NCBI GenBank assembly: GCA_947175495.1
Contig: CAMWNB010000027.1
Location: forward strand, 1 to 32,471
Length of the DNA: 32,471 nt
Source: an uncultured Porphyromonadaceae bacterium
GTDB lineage: Bacteria > Bacteroidota > Bacteroidia > Bacteroidales > Muribaculaceae
Reading direction: 5' to 3'
Shown: positions 8,151-16,394 of the stretch, piece after piece
Position numbering within the stretch: position 1 is the stretch's first letter
Layout of the letters: each line of letters starts with the position of its first letter
The notes under the pieces: generated by a model
What the model was told of the DNA's origin: nothing
The model's database searches: none
Seen by the model: only the letters and a program-made list of their open reading frames with translations
Program-made: the position numbers and the translations under genes

Positions 8151-10706
8151 ATGAAACTTCCGGTAAGCGAAACCAACGCTCCCGTCTGGAGAGAGGTCAC
8201 TGTTAAATCAGAGCTCCCCTCCCAGCTCAAACCCCTCGAGGAACTCGCCAAGAACCTCTGGTGGGTATGGAACAGTGAGGCCAAGGCACTCTTCCGCGAC
8301 ATCAACCCCGACGCCTGGCGCAACACGGGCGAAAACCCCGTCATCGTGCTCCAGCAGATGAATTTCGAGCGCATCCAGGAACTCATTGCCGACAAGGACT
8401 TCATGGCACGCCTCACTCATGTCTACGGACAGTTCAAGGACTACATGAAGCAGCCCATGCGCACCGACGTCCCCTCCGTCAGCTACTTCTCCATGGAGTA
8501 TGGTCTGTGCAACTGCCTTAAGATTTACTCCGGCGGTCTCGGCGTACTCGCCGGCGACTATATAAAAGAAGCTTCCGACAGCCGCGTCGACATGACAGCC
8601 GTCGGCTTCCTCTATCGCTACGGCTACTTCACACAGACGCTCAGCGTCGACGGCCAGCAGATTGCCAACTACGAGCCGCAGAACTTCAACCAGCTCCCCA
8701 TCGAGGCTGTCCTCGACAAGGACGGACACCCCATGATTCTCGAGGTGCCCTACCCCGGACGCAACATCTACTGCCACATCTGGCGCGTCAACGTCGGCCG
8801 CATGAAGCTCTATCTGCTCGACACCGACTTCGACATGAATAGCGAGTTCGACCGCAGCATCACCCACCAGCTCTATGGCGGCGACTGGGAAAACCGCATC
8901 AAGCAGGAATATCTCCTCGGCATCGGCGGCGTCCTCATGCTCAAGAAACTCGGCATCCGCAACCAGCTTTACCACTGCAACGAAGGTCATGCAGCCCTGC
9001 TCAACCTCCAGCGCCTCGTCGACTACGTCCAGGAAGACAAACTCGACTTCAACGTCGCCCTCGAACTCGTACGCGCATCCTCGCTCTACACCGTCCACAC
9101 CCCCGTCCCCGCAGGCCACGACTACTTCGACGAAGGCCTCTTCGGCAAATACATGGGCGAATTCCCCGCACGCCTCGGCATCAGCTGGAACGACCTCATG
9201 AACATGGGCCGCGAGAACCCCGACACCAACGAGCGCTTCTCCATGAGCGTATTTGCCCTCAACACCTGCCAGGAAGCCAACGGCGTCAGCTACCTCCACG
9301 GCGAGGTCAGCAAGCGCATGTTCGCCGGCATCTGGAAAGGCTACTCCTGGGAAGAAAGCCACGTAGGCTACGTCACCAACGGCGTACACATGCCCACATG
9401 GGCCGCCTCCGAATGGAAAGAATTCTACGCCCAGAACCTCGGCCTCCAGGTATTCTCCCACCAGAGCGATCCCGAAGCCTGGAAAGGCATCTTCAAAGTC
9501 AGCGACGAAGCCGTATGGAACATGCGTTGCACCCTTAAGAACAAGTTCATCAACTTCGTTCGCCGCGACTTCAAAGCCAAATGGCTCGCCAACCAGGGCG
9601 ACCCCTCTGCAGTCATGCAGGTGCTCGAGCGCATCAATCCCAACGCTCTCATCATCGGCTTCGCACGCCGCTTCGCCACCTACAAGCGCGCCCACCTTCT
9701 CTTCACCGACCTCGACCGTCTTGCCAAGATTGTCAACAACGAGAAGTTCCCCGTCCAGTTCGTATTCTCCGGCAAGGCCCACCCCGCCGACGGCGCAGGC
9801 CAGGGACTCATCAAGCGCATCATGGAGATTTCCCGCATGCCCCAGTTCCTCGGCAAGATTATCTTCCTTGAAGACTACAACATGGTCGTGGCCAAGCGCC
9901 TCGTCACCGGTGTCGACATCTGGCTCAACACCCCCACGCGTCCCCTCGAGGCATCCGGCACATCCGGCGAAAAGGCCGAGATGAACGGCGTCCTCAACTT
10001 CTCCGTCCTCGACGGCTGGTGGTACGAAGGCTACCGCTTCGACGAAAAAGCCGGATGGGCACTCACCGACAAGCGCACCTACACCGACCAGAGCCAGCAG
10101 GACAAACTCGATGCAGCCACCATCTACTCCATGCTCGAAAACGAGATTATTCCCCTCTACTTCGCCAAGAACTCCAAGGGCTACTCTCCCGAGTGGGTGC
10201 AGTACATCAAAGGCTCCATCGGTCACATCGCTCCCCACTTCACCATGCAGCGCATGATTGAAGACTACATCGAGCGGTTCTACAACCCCGAAGGCAAGCG
10301 CTCCACCAGCCTCGCGGCCGACAACTTCGCCCTCGCCAAGGAAATCGCCGCATGGAAGGAAAAAGTGGCCGCCGCATGGAACGGCATCAAAGTGCTCGAC
10401 ATCAAGCGCACCGGCTCCGAAAACGGCGTCACCGGCGCACAGTACCAGATTCAGGTCACCGTCGACACCAACGGCATCGGCTCCGACCTCGGTCTCGAGC
10501 AGGTTGTCTACCGCCTCGAGGACGGCAAGGAGAAACTCGCTTACGTTCCCAAGTTCAAGATCGTAAAGCAGGACGGCGACATCGTCACCTACGAACTCAA
10601 CGAGCACGTTCGCGACGCAGGCGTATTCCGCTACGGTCTCCGTCTCTACCCGACCAATCCCCTGCTCCCCCATCGCATGGACTTCGCTTTCACGCGCTGG
10701 ATCTAA
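8151..10706 (+). CDS. glgP: Alpha-glucan (glycogen) phosphorylase
   Basis: Releases glucose 1-phosphate from the non-reducing ends of glycogen or maltodextrin using phosphate and pyridoxal phosphate. The 851-residue protein belongs to the alpha-glucan phosphorylase branch of GT35. Visible features are YFSMEYGL and [11 protein letters not shown] in the N-terminal half, the CNEGHAA segment, and the cofactor site [14 protein letters not shown] at about residues 600-613, where Lys608 should carry the pyridoxal phosphate. A C-terminal tail of about 100 residues beyond the core holds a beta-rich domain. Codons end very often in C, as in a strongly expressed gene. It is the last gene of its operon and is followed by a clear terminator. 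Confidence 0.95.
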   Translation: MKLPVSETNAPVWREVTVKSELPSQLKPLEELAKNLWWVWNSEAKALFRDINPDAWRNTGENPVIVLQQMNFERIQELIADKDFMARLTHVYGQFKDYMKQPMRTDVPSVSYFSMEYGLCNCLKIYSGGLGVLAGDYIKEASDSRVDMTAVGFLYRYGYFTQTLSVDGQQIANYEPQNFNQLPIEAVLDKDGHPMILEVPYPGRNIYCHIWRVNVGRMKLYLLDTDFDMNSEFDRSITHQLYGGDWENRIKQEYLLGIGGVLMLKKLGIRNQLYHCNEGHAALLNLQRLVDYVQEDKLDFNVALELVRASSLYTVHTPVPAGHDYFDEGLFGKYMGEFPARLGISWNDLMNMGRENPDTNERFSMSVFALNTCQEANGVSYLHGEVSKRMFAGIWKGYSWEESHVGYVTNGVHMPTWAASEWKEFYAQNLGLQVFSHQSDPEAWKGIFKVSDEAVWNMRCTLKNKFINFVRRDFKAKWLANQGDPSAVMQVLERINPNALIIGFARRFATYKRAHLLFTDLDRLAKIVNNEKFPVQFVFSGKAHPADGAGQGLIKRIMEISRMPQFLGKIIFLEDYNMVVAKRLVTGVDIWLNTPTRPLEASGTSGEKAEMNGVLNFSVLDGWWYEGYRFDEKAGWALTDKRTYTDQSQQDKLDAATIYSMLENEIIPLYFAKNSKGYSPEWVQYIKGSIGHIAPHFTMQRMIEDYIERFYNPEGKRSTSLAADNFALAKEIAAWKEKVAAAWNGIKVLDIKRTGSENGVTGAQYQIQVTVDTNGIGSDLGLEQVVYRLEDGKEKLAYVPKFKIVKQDGDIVTYELNEHVRDAGVFRYGLRLYPTNPLLPHRMDFAFTRWI

Positions 10707-10722
10707 AGCATAATGCAATAAG

Positions 10723-10752
10723 AATCGGAGGCATCCCTGCCTCCGATTTTCA
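10723..10752 (+). terminator. Rho-independent terminator after glgP
   Basis: Perfect 11-base arms, 10723-10733 and 10738-10748, flank a TCCC loop and run into a short T tract. It begins 16 bases after the glgP stop. Confidence 0.85.
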
Positions 10753-10760
10753 TATATACC

Positions 10761-10805
10761 GACAAAAATCCCCGTCCGGCACACAGCCGGGCGGGGATTT
10801 TTGTC
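10761..10805. terminator. Bidirectional terminator between converging genes
   Basis: A 14-base perfect outer stem (10761-10774 with 10792-10805) encloses a second CCGGC/GCCGG stem. The outer arms carry A5 on one side and T5 on the other, so the hairpin works as a terminator on both strands. It is the second block for glgP transcription and the only visible terminator for the leftward genes starting at rprX. Confidence 0.85.
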
Positions 10806-10825
10806 ATCCGGGTCGCGTCCGCGAC

Positions 10826-11011
10826 CTACGACTTGTTCGAGCGGATCAGCCGCAGAAACAGCGGAGGCAGAAACGTGCCCACCAGCGCGATGCTGAAAGC
10901 GCATATCACACAAGTGCGCACAGCCCCGAGGCCGGCCACCGTAAGTATCGCAAAACCCGCCAGCGTCGTGATAAGCAACGCCACAATATAGGCTATAATC
11001 CGTTTGCCCAT
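10826..11011 (-). CDS. Small hypothetical two-helix membrane protein
   Basis: I do not recognise this gene. The 61-residue product starts MGKRIIAYIVALL and has two hydrophobic stretches (about residues 5-24 and 30-52), ending in a basic tail (LRLIRSNKS), as in small inner-membrane proteins with both ends in the cytoplasm. The ATG at 11011 is preferred; a GTG at 11038 would add nine polar residues. No promoter of its own is visible, and it lies about 110 bases after rprY and 20 bases before a strong terminator, so it is probably the last cistron of the rprXY transcript. A chance reading frame cannot be excluded. Confidence 0.5.
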   Translation of the reverse strand: MGKRIIAYIVALLITTLAGFAILTVAGLGAVRTCVICAFSIALVGTFLPPLFLRLIRSNKS

Positions 11012-11120
11012 GATAGAAGAGAGATTGTCGGCCGCCACGGTGCCCCCGTCCTTCTTGGAAAGCGGATAGGCACCGCGCGCCGTGGTTGAATTTTGGTTTG
11101 GTCAGTTATGAGGGAGATGC

Positions 11121-11822
11121 CTATTTGTCCTCCTCGGGAGCGATGAGCTTGTAGCCCTTGCCGTGGATATTGATGATTTCGATTGACGGATCATCCTTCA
11201 GGTGCTTGCGCAGCTTGGTGATGTACACGTCCATCGAGCGGGCGTTGAAGTAGTTGTCGTCTATCCAGATGGTCTTAAGCGCGAAGTTACGCTCAAGAAT
11301 CTCGTTCACATGCGAGCACAGAAGGCTCAGCAGCTCGCTCTCCTTTGTAGTCAGCTTTGTCACCTTGTCGCCGATCATCAGCACCTGCTTCTGAGTGTCG
11401 AAAGTGAACTTGCCGATTTTGTACATCGTCACCTCTTTGCCCTTCTTGCCCTTCACGCGGCGAAGAATAGCCTCGATGCGGAACACAAGCTCCTCCATCG
11501 AGAAAGGTTTCGTCAGATAGTCGTCTGCTCCGATTTTGAAGCCCTCGAGGATGTCGTCTTTAAGCGATTTGGCAGTCAGGAAAATGATAGGCACCTCAGT
11601 GTTCACGGTGCGGATTTCCTGTGCCACGGCGAAGCCGTCTTTCTTGGGCATCATCACGTCAAGCACGCAGATGTCGTACTTCCCTTTCTGGAATGCCTTG
11701 TAGCCGCTCTCGCCGTCGGCATAGAGGTCGGCGTTGAAGCCTTTGGCCTGTAGATACTCGCGGAGAAGCATGCCGAGATTCTCGTCGTCTTCGCACAGCA
11801 GAATACGCATACGGTCTTCCAT
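11121..11822 (-). CDS. rprY: OmpR-family response regulator, RprY-like
   Basis: A DNA-binding response regulator of 233 residues, partner of the histidine kinase encoded just upstream. The receiver domain (about 5-120) has the acidic pair CEDDE, the phospho-acceptor Asp55 in VLDVMMPKKDG, and the switch Lys105 in YLTKPF. The C-terminal winged-helix domain (about 135-228) holds the usual LTTKESELL and RSMDVYITKLRKHL segments and ends in GKGYKL. It closely resembles the RprY regulators of Bacteroides and Porphyromonas, which are linked to stress responses. The ATG at 11822 is 11 bases after the rprX stop, so the pair is one operon. A start four codons later is also possible. Confidence 0.9.
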   Translation of the reverse strand: MEDRMRILLCEDDENLGMLLREYLQAKGFNADLYADGESGYKAFQKGKYDICVLDVMMPKKDGFAVAQEIRTVNTEVPIIFLTAKSLKDDILEGFKIGADDYLTKPFSMEELVFRIEAILRRVKGKKGKEVTMYKIGKFTFDTQKQVLMIGDKVTKLTTKESELLSLLCSHVNEILERNFALKTIWIDDNYFNARSMDVYITKLRKHLKDDPSIEIINIHGKGYKLIAPEEDK

Positions 11823-11833
11823 AATTCTGTCGT

Positions 11834-13363
11834 TTAGTTGGTTAGGGGTAATATGATTTTAAATTTTGTTCCTACGTTCAGTTCGCTCTCGGCGCTGATT
11901 TCGCCGTTGAGGTCGTGCACCATCTTCCACACATAAGCCAGTCCGAGGCCAAAGCCTTTCACGTCATGGCGGTTGCCGGTGCTCACACGGTAGAACTTCT
12001 CGAATATTTTCTTCAGGTCGTCGCGCCTTATGCCTATGCCGTTGTCCTCCACGCATATTTCGAGCTTCTCGTTGCCCACATCGCGTGTCGTCACCGTCAG
12101 CTGCAGAGGCACATCGTCCTTGCGATACTTTACCGCGTTGTCCAGCAGATTGAAGATCACATTGGTGAAATGCATCTCGTCCACATTCACTATCGCGTCC
12201 TCGGCGTCCAGGTGCGCGTTGATGCGGCCGCCGTTCTTCTCCACCTTCAGCTTGAAGGTGTTAACAATATTGTCTATCGCAGCGTTAGCGTCAATCTCTT
12301 TGAGCTTCAGCGACACCTTCTGCCTGTCAAACATCGACATCTGCAACACCTTCTCCACCTGGAAGCGAAGCCGCTTCGTCTCGTCGTTTATCACATTGCT
12401 GATTTGCTGCATCATCGCCGGCGATTTCCTCACCGTGTCGTCGTTCAGCATTTGGGCAGCCAGCGAAATCGACGAGATAGGCGTCTTGAATTCGTGCGTC
12501 ATATTGTTGATGAAATCGTTCTTCATCTCTGTCAGTTTCTTTTGACGGAACGCCACGATTATAGTGAACACAAAGATTATCAGCAGTATGAATGTGAACG
12601 CGAAAGCGGGCACCATAAACGAAATCGACGAGAATATGAAATCTTTCTTCGTCGGGAAATACACTTTCAGATAGTTCAGACGGCCGGTGTTGTCGTTCGG
12701 AAACAGAGCCTGCACAAACATGTTGTCCCTGTCTGCCGCCTGCGCCTGGAAGCCGGCCGACTTATACAGCACCATTCCGGCATAATTCGCCACCGCAAAC
12801 TCAAAGGGCATCCGCAGTCCCAGCGTGTCGAGCTCCTGGCGCAGATACTTCGACACCACGGCCGAATCCGCACGCTCGGAGATGGGGCGGTTGCTCGCCG
12901 ACGACACTATGTTCAGTATCACGTCGTCAATCATACCCTTCTGATACAGATACCGGCTGTGATAGTTGTCCTGCAGGTTCTGGTAGTGGTCGGTGACAGT
13001 GCGCGAGCCGGTCTGCAGCTTGGATATTTCATGCACATCGCCCTTGATGGTAAGGTCGGCCTCAAGTCCTGTCGATGTGGTGAAAGAATATTTCACGCCG
13101 CTCAGATTCGGCACATTGTCGCCAAGATACTGGGCGAATATCGACGAACTCCGGATGCTGTTTACGTCCTCTTCAAGGAAATGGCGGGCCTCATCCTGCT
13201 CCAGATGCTGCGCCACAGCCACAAGGCTTTGGCGCACACCCTGCGAGAATTGCTCATAGCGTATCTGCACTATATTTTTCATATAGAATATCTGTATGCA
13301 CAGCAACCCGATAAAGGTCACCGCCATAAGCACAGTCAGAATCCAGATAGTTTGCTTCTTCAT
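11834..13363 (-). CDS. rprX: Sensor histidine kinase, RprX-like
   Basis: An inner-membrane sensor kinase of 509 residues that should phosphorylate the regulator encoded 11 bases downstream. It has an N-terminal membrane helix (about 6-28), a periplasmic sensor region of some 215 residues, a second helix (about 248-272), then the HisKA domain with phospho-acceptor His290 in MTHEFKTPISS. The ATPase domain follows, with the N box (NLLDNAVKYR), DNGIG and GFGLGLAYV. No HAMP domain is obvious between the second helix and the H box. The signal sensed is not known. It has its own promoter 130 bases upstream. Confidence 0.9.
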   Translation of the reverse strand: MKKQTIWILTVLMAVTFIGLLCIQIFYMKNIVQIRYEQFSQGVRQSLVAVAQHLEQDEARHFLEEDVNSIRSSSIFAQYLGDNVPNLSGVKYSFTTSTGLEADLTIKGDVHEISKLQTGSRTVTDHYQNLQDNYHSRYLYQKGMIDDVILNIVSSASNRPISERADSAVVSKYLRQELDTLGLRMPFEFAVANYAGMVLYKSAGFQAQAADRDNMFVQALFPNDNTGRLNYLKVYFPTKKDFIFSSISFMVPAFAFTFILLIIFVFTIIVAFRQKKLTEMKNDFINNMTHEFKTPISSISLAAQMLNDDTVRKSPAMMQQISNVINDETKRLRFQVEKVLQMSMFDRQKVSLKLKEIDANAAIDNIVNTFKLKVEKNGGRINAHLDAEDAIVNVDEMHFTNVIFNLLDNAVKYRKDDVPLQLTVTTRDVGNEKLEICVEDNGIGIRRDDLKKIFEKFYRVSTGNRHDVKGFGLGLAYVWKMVHDLNGEISAESELNVGTKFKIILPLTN

Positions 13364-13490
13364 CTTTTATAAATTCGAGGCCGCATCTCTCCACCATGGT
13401 GTCAAGATTAACCTTTGTTTTGTTAACAATTAAAATCCCTTATTGTTGGTTAAATGTCCGACACTTAATCTCAATTTTAACATTTCGCCC

Positions 13491-13521
13491 CAAAATTAAC
13501 TTAAAAATGTGAATCCCCCAA
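13491..13521 (-). promoter_or_regulatory. Promoter of rprXY
   Basis: Read on the minus strand, TTG (13521-13519) is followed after exactly 20 bases by TAATTTTG (13498-13491). The match is complete. The leader to the rprX ATG at 13363 would be about 125 bases, unusually long for this window, which leaves room for RNA-level control. The rest of the AT-rich gap (13364-13588) shows nothing else clear. Confidence 0.75.
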
Positions 13522-13588
13522 ATTTTTTCTCAAAAATCCGAGCTCGCAACTCTCATTTTTCATCTTTTTATAAAAGGGAATAAAAACA

Positions 13589-13617
13589 GCCGCGCGGGAA
13601 TTGCAATCCTGCGCGGC
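13589..13617 (-). terminator. Terminator of the cyclo-ligase/protease/deaminase group
   Basis: GCCGCGC (13589-13595) pairs with GCGCGGC (13611-13617), with extra inner pairs GGGA/TCCT (one wobble). On the minus strand the stem is followed by GTTTTTA, a usable U tract. It lies just after the cyclo-ligase stop at 13644. Confidence 0.75.
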
Positions 13618-13643
13618 CGGCTATGCATACCGTATGGCGGCAA

Positions 13644-14201
13644 TTATTTGTGACGCCTTGTCTTGACGACGCCGTGAGGCGTTATCACATAGTCTACGCC
13701 CACATCATGCGCCTCTGTCTCTATATCTTCGTCAAGAAGCTGGAAGTCATACGCCACACCCACCTTTACGGCTCCTGCCGTGGCCAGCAGACGGTCATAG
13801 TATCCCTTGCCTCGGCCCACGCGGCGTCCGCGCCCGTCGTAAGCCACCGCAGGCACCACAATCATGTCCATGTCAGCCACATCCGCCACATCGTCACCGT
13901 CGGGCTCCTCTATGCGAAACGCACCGAGGTGCATGCGCGTGCGCTCGTAAGGCAGTATGTCAAGGTCAACCCCGTTCACCCTCGGCAGATACATCAGCTT
14001 CCGTCCGTGCCATTTGTCCAGAAAAGCATGCGTGTCAAGCTCGTCGGCCAGAGAGTGATACATCAGCACCCTGTCCGCCATCATGAAAGCAGCCATCCGT
14101 TCCAGCAGCGCGAACACAGCCGCAGCCGCGCTCCGGCGCTCATCCTCGTCAAGCAGAGTCTTGCGTGCACGCATCAGCGTGCGTATGTCTTCTTTTTTCA
14201 T
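13644..14201 (-). CDS. 5-formyltetrahydrofolate cyclo-ligase
   Basis: Converts 5-formyltetrahydrofolate to 5,10-methenyltetrahydrofolate with ATP, recycling a folate storage form. The 185-residue length fits the family. The hallmark GRGKGYYDR motif (about 129-137), which forms the ATP/phosphate-binding site, is intact, and the segment VVPAVAYDGRGRRVG in front of it is typical. The start ATG at 14201 lies 10 bases after the protease stop, so both are in one transcript that ends at the hairpin 13589-13617. Gene names vary between organisms (fau, ygfA, fthC), so none is assigned. Confidence 0.93.
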   Translation of the reverse strand: MKKEDIRTLMRARKTLLDEDERRSAAAAVFALLERMAAFMMADRVLMYHSLADELDTHAFLDKWHGRKLMYLPRVNGVDLDILPYERTRMHLGAFRIEEPDGDDVADVADMDMIVVPAVAYDGRGRRVGRGKGYYDRLLATAGAVKVGVAYDFQLLDEDIETEAHDVGVDYVITPHGVVKTRRHK

Positions 14202-14211
14202 ATCAGAGCCG

Positions 14212-15831
14212 TTACTCCGGACGCGACACCACCGCCGCGCCCGACTGGATTTGCTTTATAGCCTCCAGCACGGCGGGGTCGTCGGTGTTGTCTATCTCGT
14301 AGTACGACTGTATGCCGAGCACGTCGCGCGCGATGAGGGCTTTCAGTTGTCTAACAATCAAGCGCCGTGAATTGTTGAGATAGTAGTAGCGCAGACGCAC
14401 CCCGTTCTGCCTCACATAGTTCGCAAACGCCGACAGCAGCACGCTGTCGTTCGGAAGCAGTTCCAGCAGCTCCTCCGTGCTTCCGGCCTGGTTCAGCTGC
14501 TCGCGGTTCAGATCCACATATTCAAAGGCAAAGCGGTTGATAAGCCCGCGGTTGGCCAGTTCCAGGTAGAATTTGTTCACACCCGAAGTGTCGCTCGGCA
14601 CAAACACGTCGGGCATGATGCCGCCTCCGCCGTACACCTCGCGTCCCCCGGCGGTGCGGAACACCTCGGCAGTCTTCTGGTGCACGCTGTCGGCAGTCAT
14701 GTTCTCGCCGTGCTCGTAACGCTCCAGGATTTCGGCCTCGTAGCTCTCGTTGTCGCCACGGGTGAAATCCTTCTGTATGCAGCGTCCCGAAGGCGTGTAG
14801 TAACGCTGCACCGTCAGCCGCAGCTCGCTGCTGTCGGGCAGCTCGAACGAACGCTGCACCAGACCCTTGCCGAAAGACCGCCGCCCCACTATCAGACCGC
14901 GGTCGTTGTCCTGGATGGCTCCGGAGAATATCTCGCTGCTGCTTGCCGAGAACTCATCGATGAGCACCACCAGGGGCACATCGTCAAAATTGCCCGTGCC
15001 GTCGCTCAGCACCACCGAGTTCTCCCGCTCATGACGCCCTTTCGTGGCCACAATCACACTCTCCGCCGGCAAAAACTCGTTCACCATCATGATGGCCGGG
15101 TCCATGTAGCCGCCGGTGTTGCCGCGCAGGTCAATGATGAAGGCGTCCGCACCCTCTCTGTGCATGCCGTACAGCTGCTGCAGGAAGTCGGGATAGGTGT
15201 TGCGCCCGAAAGTGTTCACCTTTATGTAGCCGATGCCGTCAGCGGCCATGTAGGCGGCGTCTATGCTTTCTATAGGCACAGCGTCGCGCTGTATCTTGAA
15301 TTTCAGAACATCAGGCACGCCCCTGCGCACCACGCTCACCTCCACCGTCGAGCCCTGAGGGCCGCGCAGCAAGCCGCGCACCTGGTCGGCGGAGATGCCT
15401 TTGCCTGTAAGGGTCGAGTCGCCGGCTGCGATTATGCGGTCGCCCGCCTGAAGGCCGGCACGGTCGCTCGGGCCCCCGGCGATTACTTCCACCACGCACA
15501 CCGAGTCATTCAGCTGCTGAAACTGTATGCCGATACCGCTGAACGACCCGTCCAGCCGTTGGTTGGCCTCAGCCCTCTCCTCCGCGCTGATATACACCGA
15601 GTGCGGGTCGAGGTTCTCCATCAGCATAGGTATGGCGCTCTCAATCACGCTGTCCATATCCAGCGCGTCCACATATTCATCCTGGATTATCTCCAGCACC
15701 TTGGCCAGCTTGCGCTGCGTCTCGGTCGCCTTGTTGCCGTCGGCCAGGCAGTAGCCCAGCCACATGCCGGCCGCAAGCAGCAGAGCCGCGCCAAGAGGCA
15801 GAAAACGTCCTTTAGTCTTGTTGTCTGACAT
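14212..15831 (-). CDS. S41 carboxyl-terminal processing protease
   Basis: A membrane-anchored periplasmic Ser/Lys peptidase of the CtpA type, 539 residues. It has an N-terminal hydrophobic anchor (about 11-30, no lipobox), a PDZ domain (about 95-180) and the S41 catalytic core. The nucleophile is probably Ser297 in EFSASSSEIF, because Lys322 in SFGKGLVQ lies 25 residues later, the spacing seen in the family. A C-terminal region of about 150 residues follows the core, longer than in the shortest CTPs. The ATG at 15831 gives the anchor directly after a short basic start; an earlier in-frame start at 15975 would run into the deaminase gene. Substrates are unknown; envelope protein maturation or turnover is the family role. 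Confidence 0.92.
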   Translation of the reverse strand: MSDNKTKGRFLPLGAALLLAAGMWLGYCLADGNKATETQRKLAKVLEIIQDEYVDALDMDSVIESAIPMLMENLDPHSVYISAEERAEANQRLDGSFSGIGIQFQQLNDSVCVVEVIAGGPSDRAGLQAGDRIIAAGDSTLTGKGISADQVRGLLRGPQGSTVEVSVVRRGVPDVLKFKIQRDAVPIESIDAAYMAADGIGYIKVNTFGRNTYPDFLQQLYGMHREGADAFIIDLRGNTGGYMDPAIMMVNEFLPAESVIVATKGRHERENSVVLSDGTGNFDDVPLVVLIDEFSASSSEIFSGAIQDNDRGLIVGRRSFGKGLVQRSFELPDSSELRLTVQRYYTPSGRCIQKDFTRGDNESYEAEILERYEHGENMTADSVHQKTAEVFRTAGGREVYGGGGIMPDVFVPSDTSGVNKFYLELANRGLINRFAFEYVDLNREQLNQAGSTEELLELLPNDSVLLSAFANYVRQNGVRLRYYYLNNSRRLIVRQLKALIARDVLGIQSYYEIDNTDDPAVLEAIKQIQSGAAVVSRPE

Positions 15832-15836
15832 TCGCC

Positions 15837-16259
15837 TTACTTTATATCGGATATATGAACGATTTCCACACCGCTGTGTTTCAGCAAATCTATGCCGTCG
15901 GTGATTCGGTAAAGCTCGTGAAACACCACGCGTCGTATTCCGGCTTGGATTATCAGCTTTGCGCACTCCATGCACGGCGATGCCGTCACATACAGTGTCG
16001 CTCCCTCGCTGCTGTTGTTGCTGCGCGCCACTTTCGTTATAGCGTTCGCTTCCGCGTGCAGCACATAAGGCTTTGTCATGCCGTTCTCGTCCTCACACAC
16101 ATTCTCGAAGCCCGTCGGCGTTCCGTTGTAGCCATCGGAGATTATCATGCGGTCGCGCACGATAAGCGCGCCCACCTTGCGGCGCACGCAGTACGAATTC
16201 TCCGCCCATATCGCAGCCATGCGCAGATATCGGCAGTCCAGAAGCAGCTGTTTTTCCAT
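15837..16259 (-). CDS. Deoxycytidylate (dCMP) deaminase family protein
   Basis: A zinc-dependent deaminase of 140 residues, likely turning dCMP into dUMP for thymidylate synthesis. The zinc site is complete: HAE (His68, catalytic Glu70) and PCMEC (Cys96, Cys99). The N-terminal segment RYLRMAAIWAENSYC and GYNGTPTGF match bacterial dCMP deaminases of the ComEB type. The ATG at 16259 is preferred because the promoter -7 box ends at 16276; the ATG at 16271 would be leaderless and the further upstream start would lie inside the promoter. The stop lies five bases before the protease ATG, so the three genes down to the cyclo-ligase form an operon. Confidence 0.92.
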   Translation of the reverse strand: MEKQLLLDCRYLRMAAIWAENSYCVRRKVGALIVRDRMIISDGYNGTPTGFENVCEDENGMTKPYVLHAEANAITKVARSNNSSEGATLYVTASPCMECAKLIIQAGIRRVVFHELYRITDGIDLLKHSGVEIVHISDIK

Positions 16260-16275
16260 GCTATCGTTCATCTTG

Positions 16276-16306
16276 CAAAGATACGAATAAGTTGAGAGCA
16301 AAGCAA
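16276..16306 (-). promoter_or_regulatory. Promoter of the dCMP deaminase operon (proximal copy)
   Basis: On the minus strand TTG (16306-16304), 20 bases, TATCTTTG (16283-16276): a perfect Bacteroidetes promoter, 16 bases before the chosen ATG. It lies entirely inside the first copy of the 33-base repeat. Confidence 0.75.
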
Positions 16307-16346
16307 ATTTATTTGCTTTGCCGAGCGTGAGTATCTACGACGCAGT

Positions 16347-16377
16347 CAAAGATACGAATAAGTTGAGGGCAAAGCAA
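16347..16377 (-). promoter_or_regulatory. Second, upstream copy of the same promoter
   Basis: The second repeat copy holds the same elements with the same spacing: TTG (16377-16375), 20 bases, TATCTTTG (16354-16347), on the minus strand. A transcript from here would carry the intervening palindrome and the proximal copy in its leader. Confidence 0.6.
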
Positions 16378-16394
16378 ATCTGAAAGACCCTCGG

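Larger units (their letters stand above)
16276..16379. repeat. Two direct copies of a 33-base promoter-bearing repeat
   Basis: Copy one (16276-16308) and copy two (16347-16379) match at 32 of 33 positions and differ only at 16298/16369 (A versus G). They start 71 bases apart in the same orientation. Copy one continues into a perfect palindrome, with arms 16299-16308 and 16311-16320 (CAAAGCAAAT and its complement, two-base loop), so part of the repeat also occurs inverted. The spacer 16321-16346 includes GTATCT, which can pair with AGATAC at 16350-16355. The layout suggests a small mobile or recombining element. Confidence 0.8.

Noticed and set aside
8208-10913. A 901-codon open frame antisense to glgP
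   Set aside because: It mirrors a gene with strong C-ending codon bias, which removes stop codons on the opposite strand. The product is a low-complexity string rich in Val, Glu, Ala and Gly with no domain, while glgP has all its family motifs.
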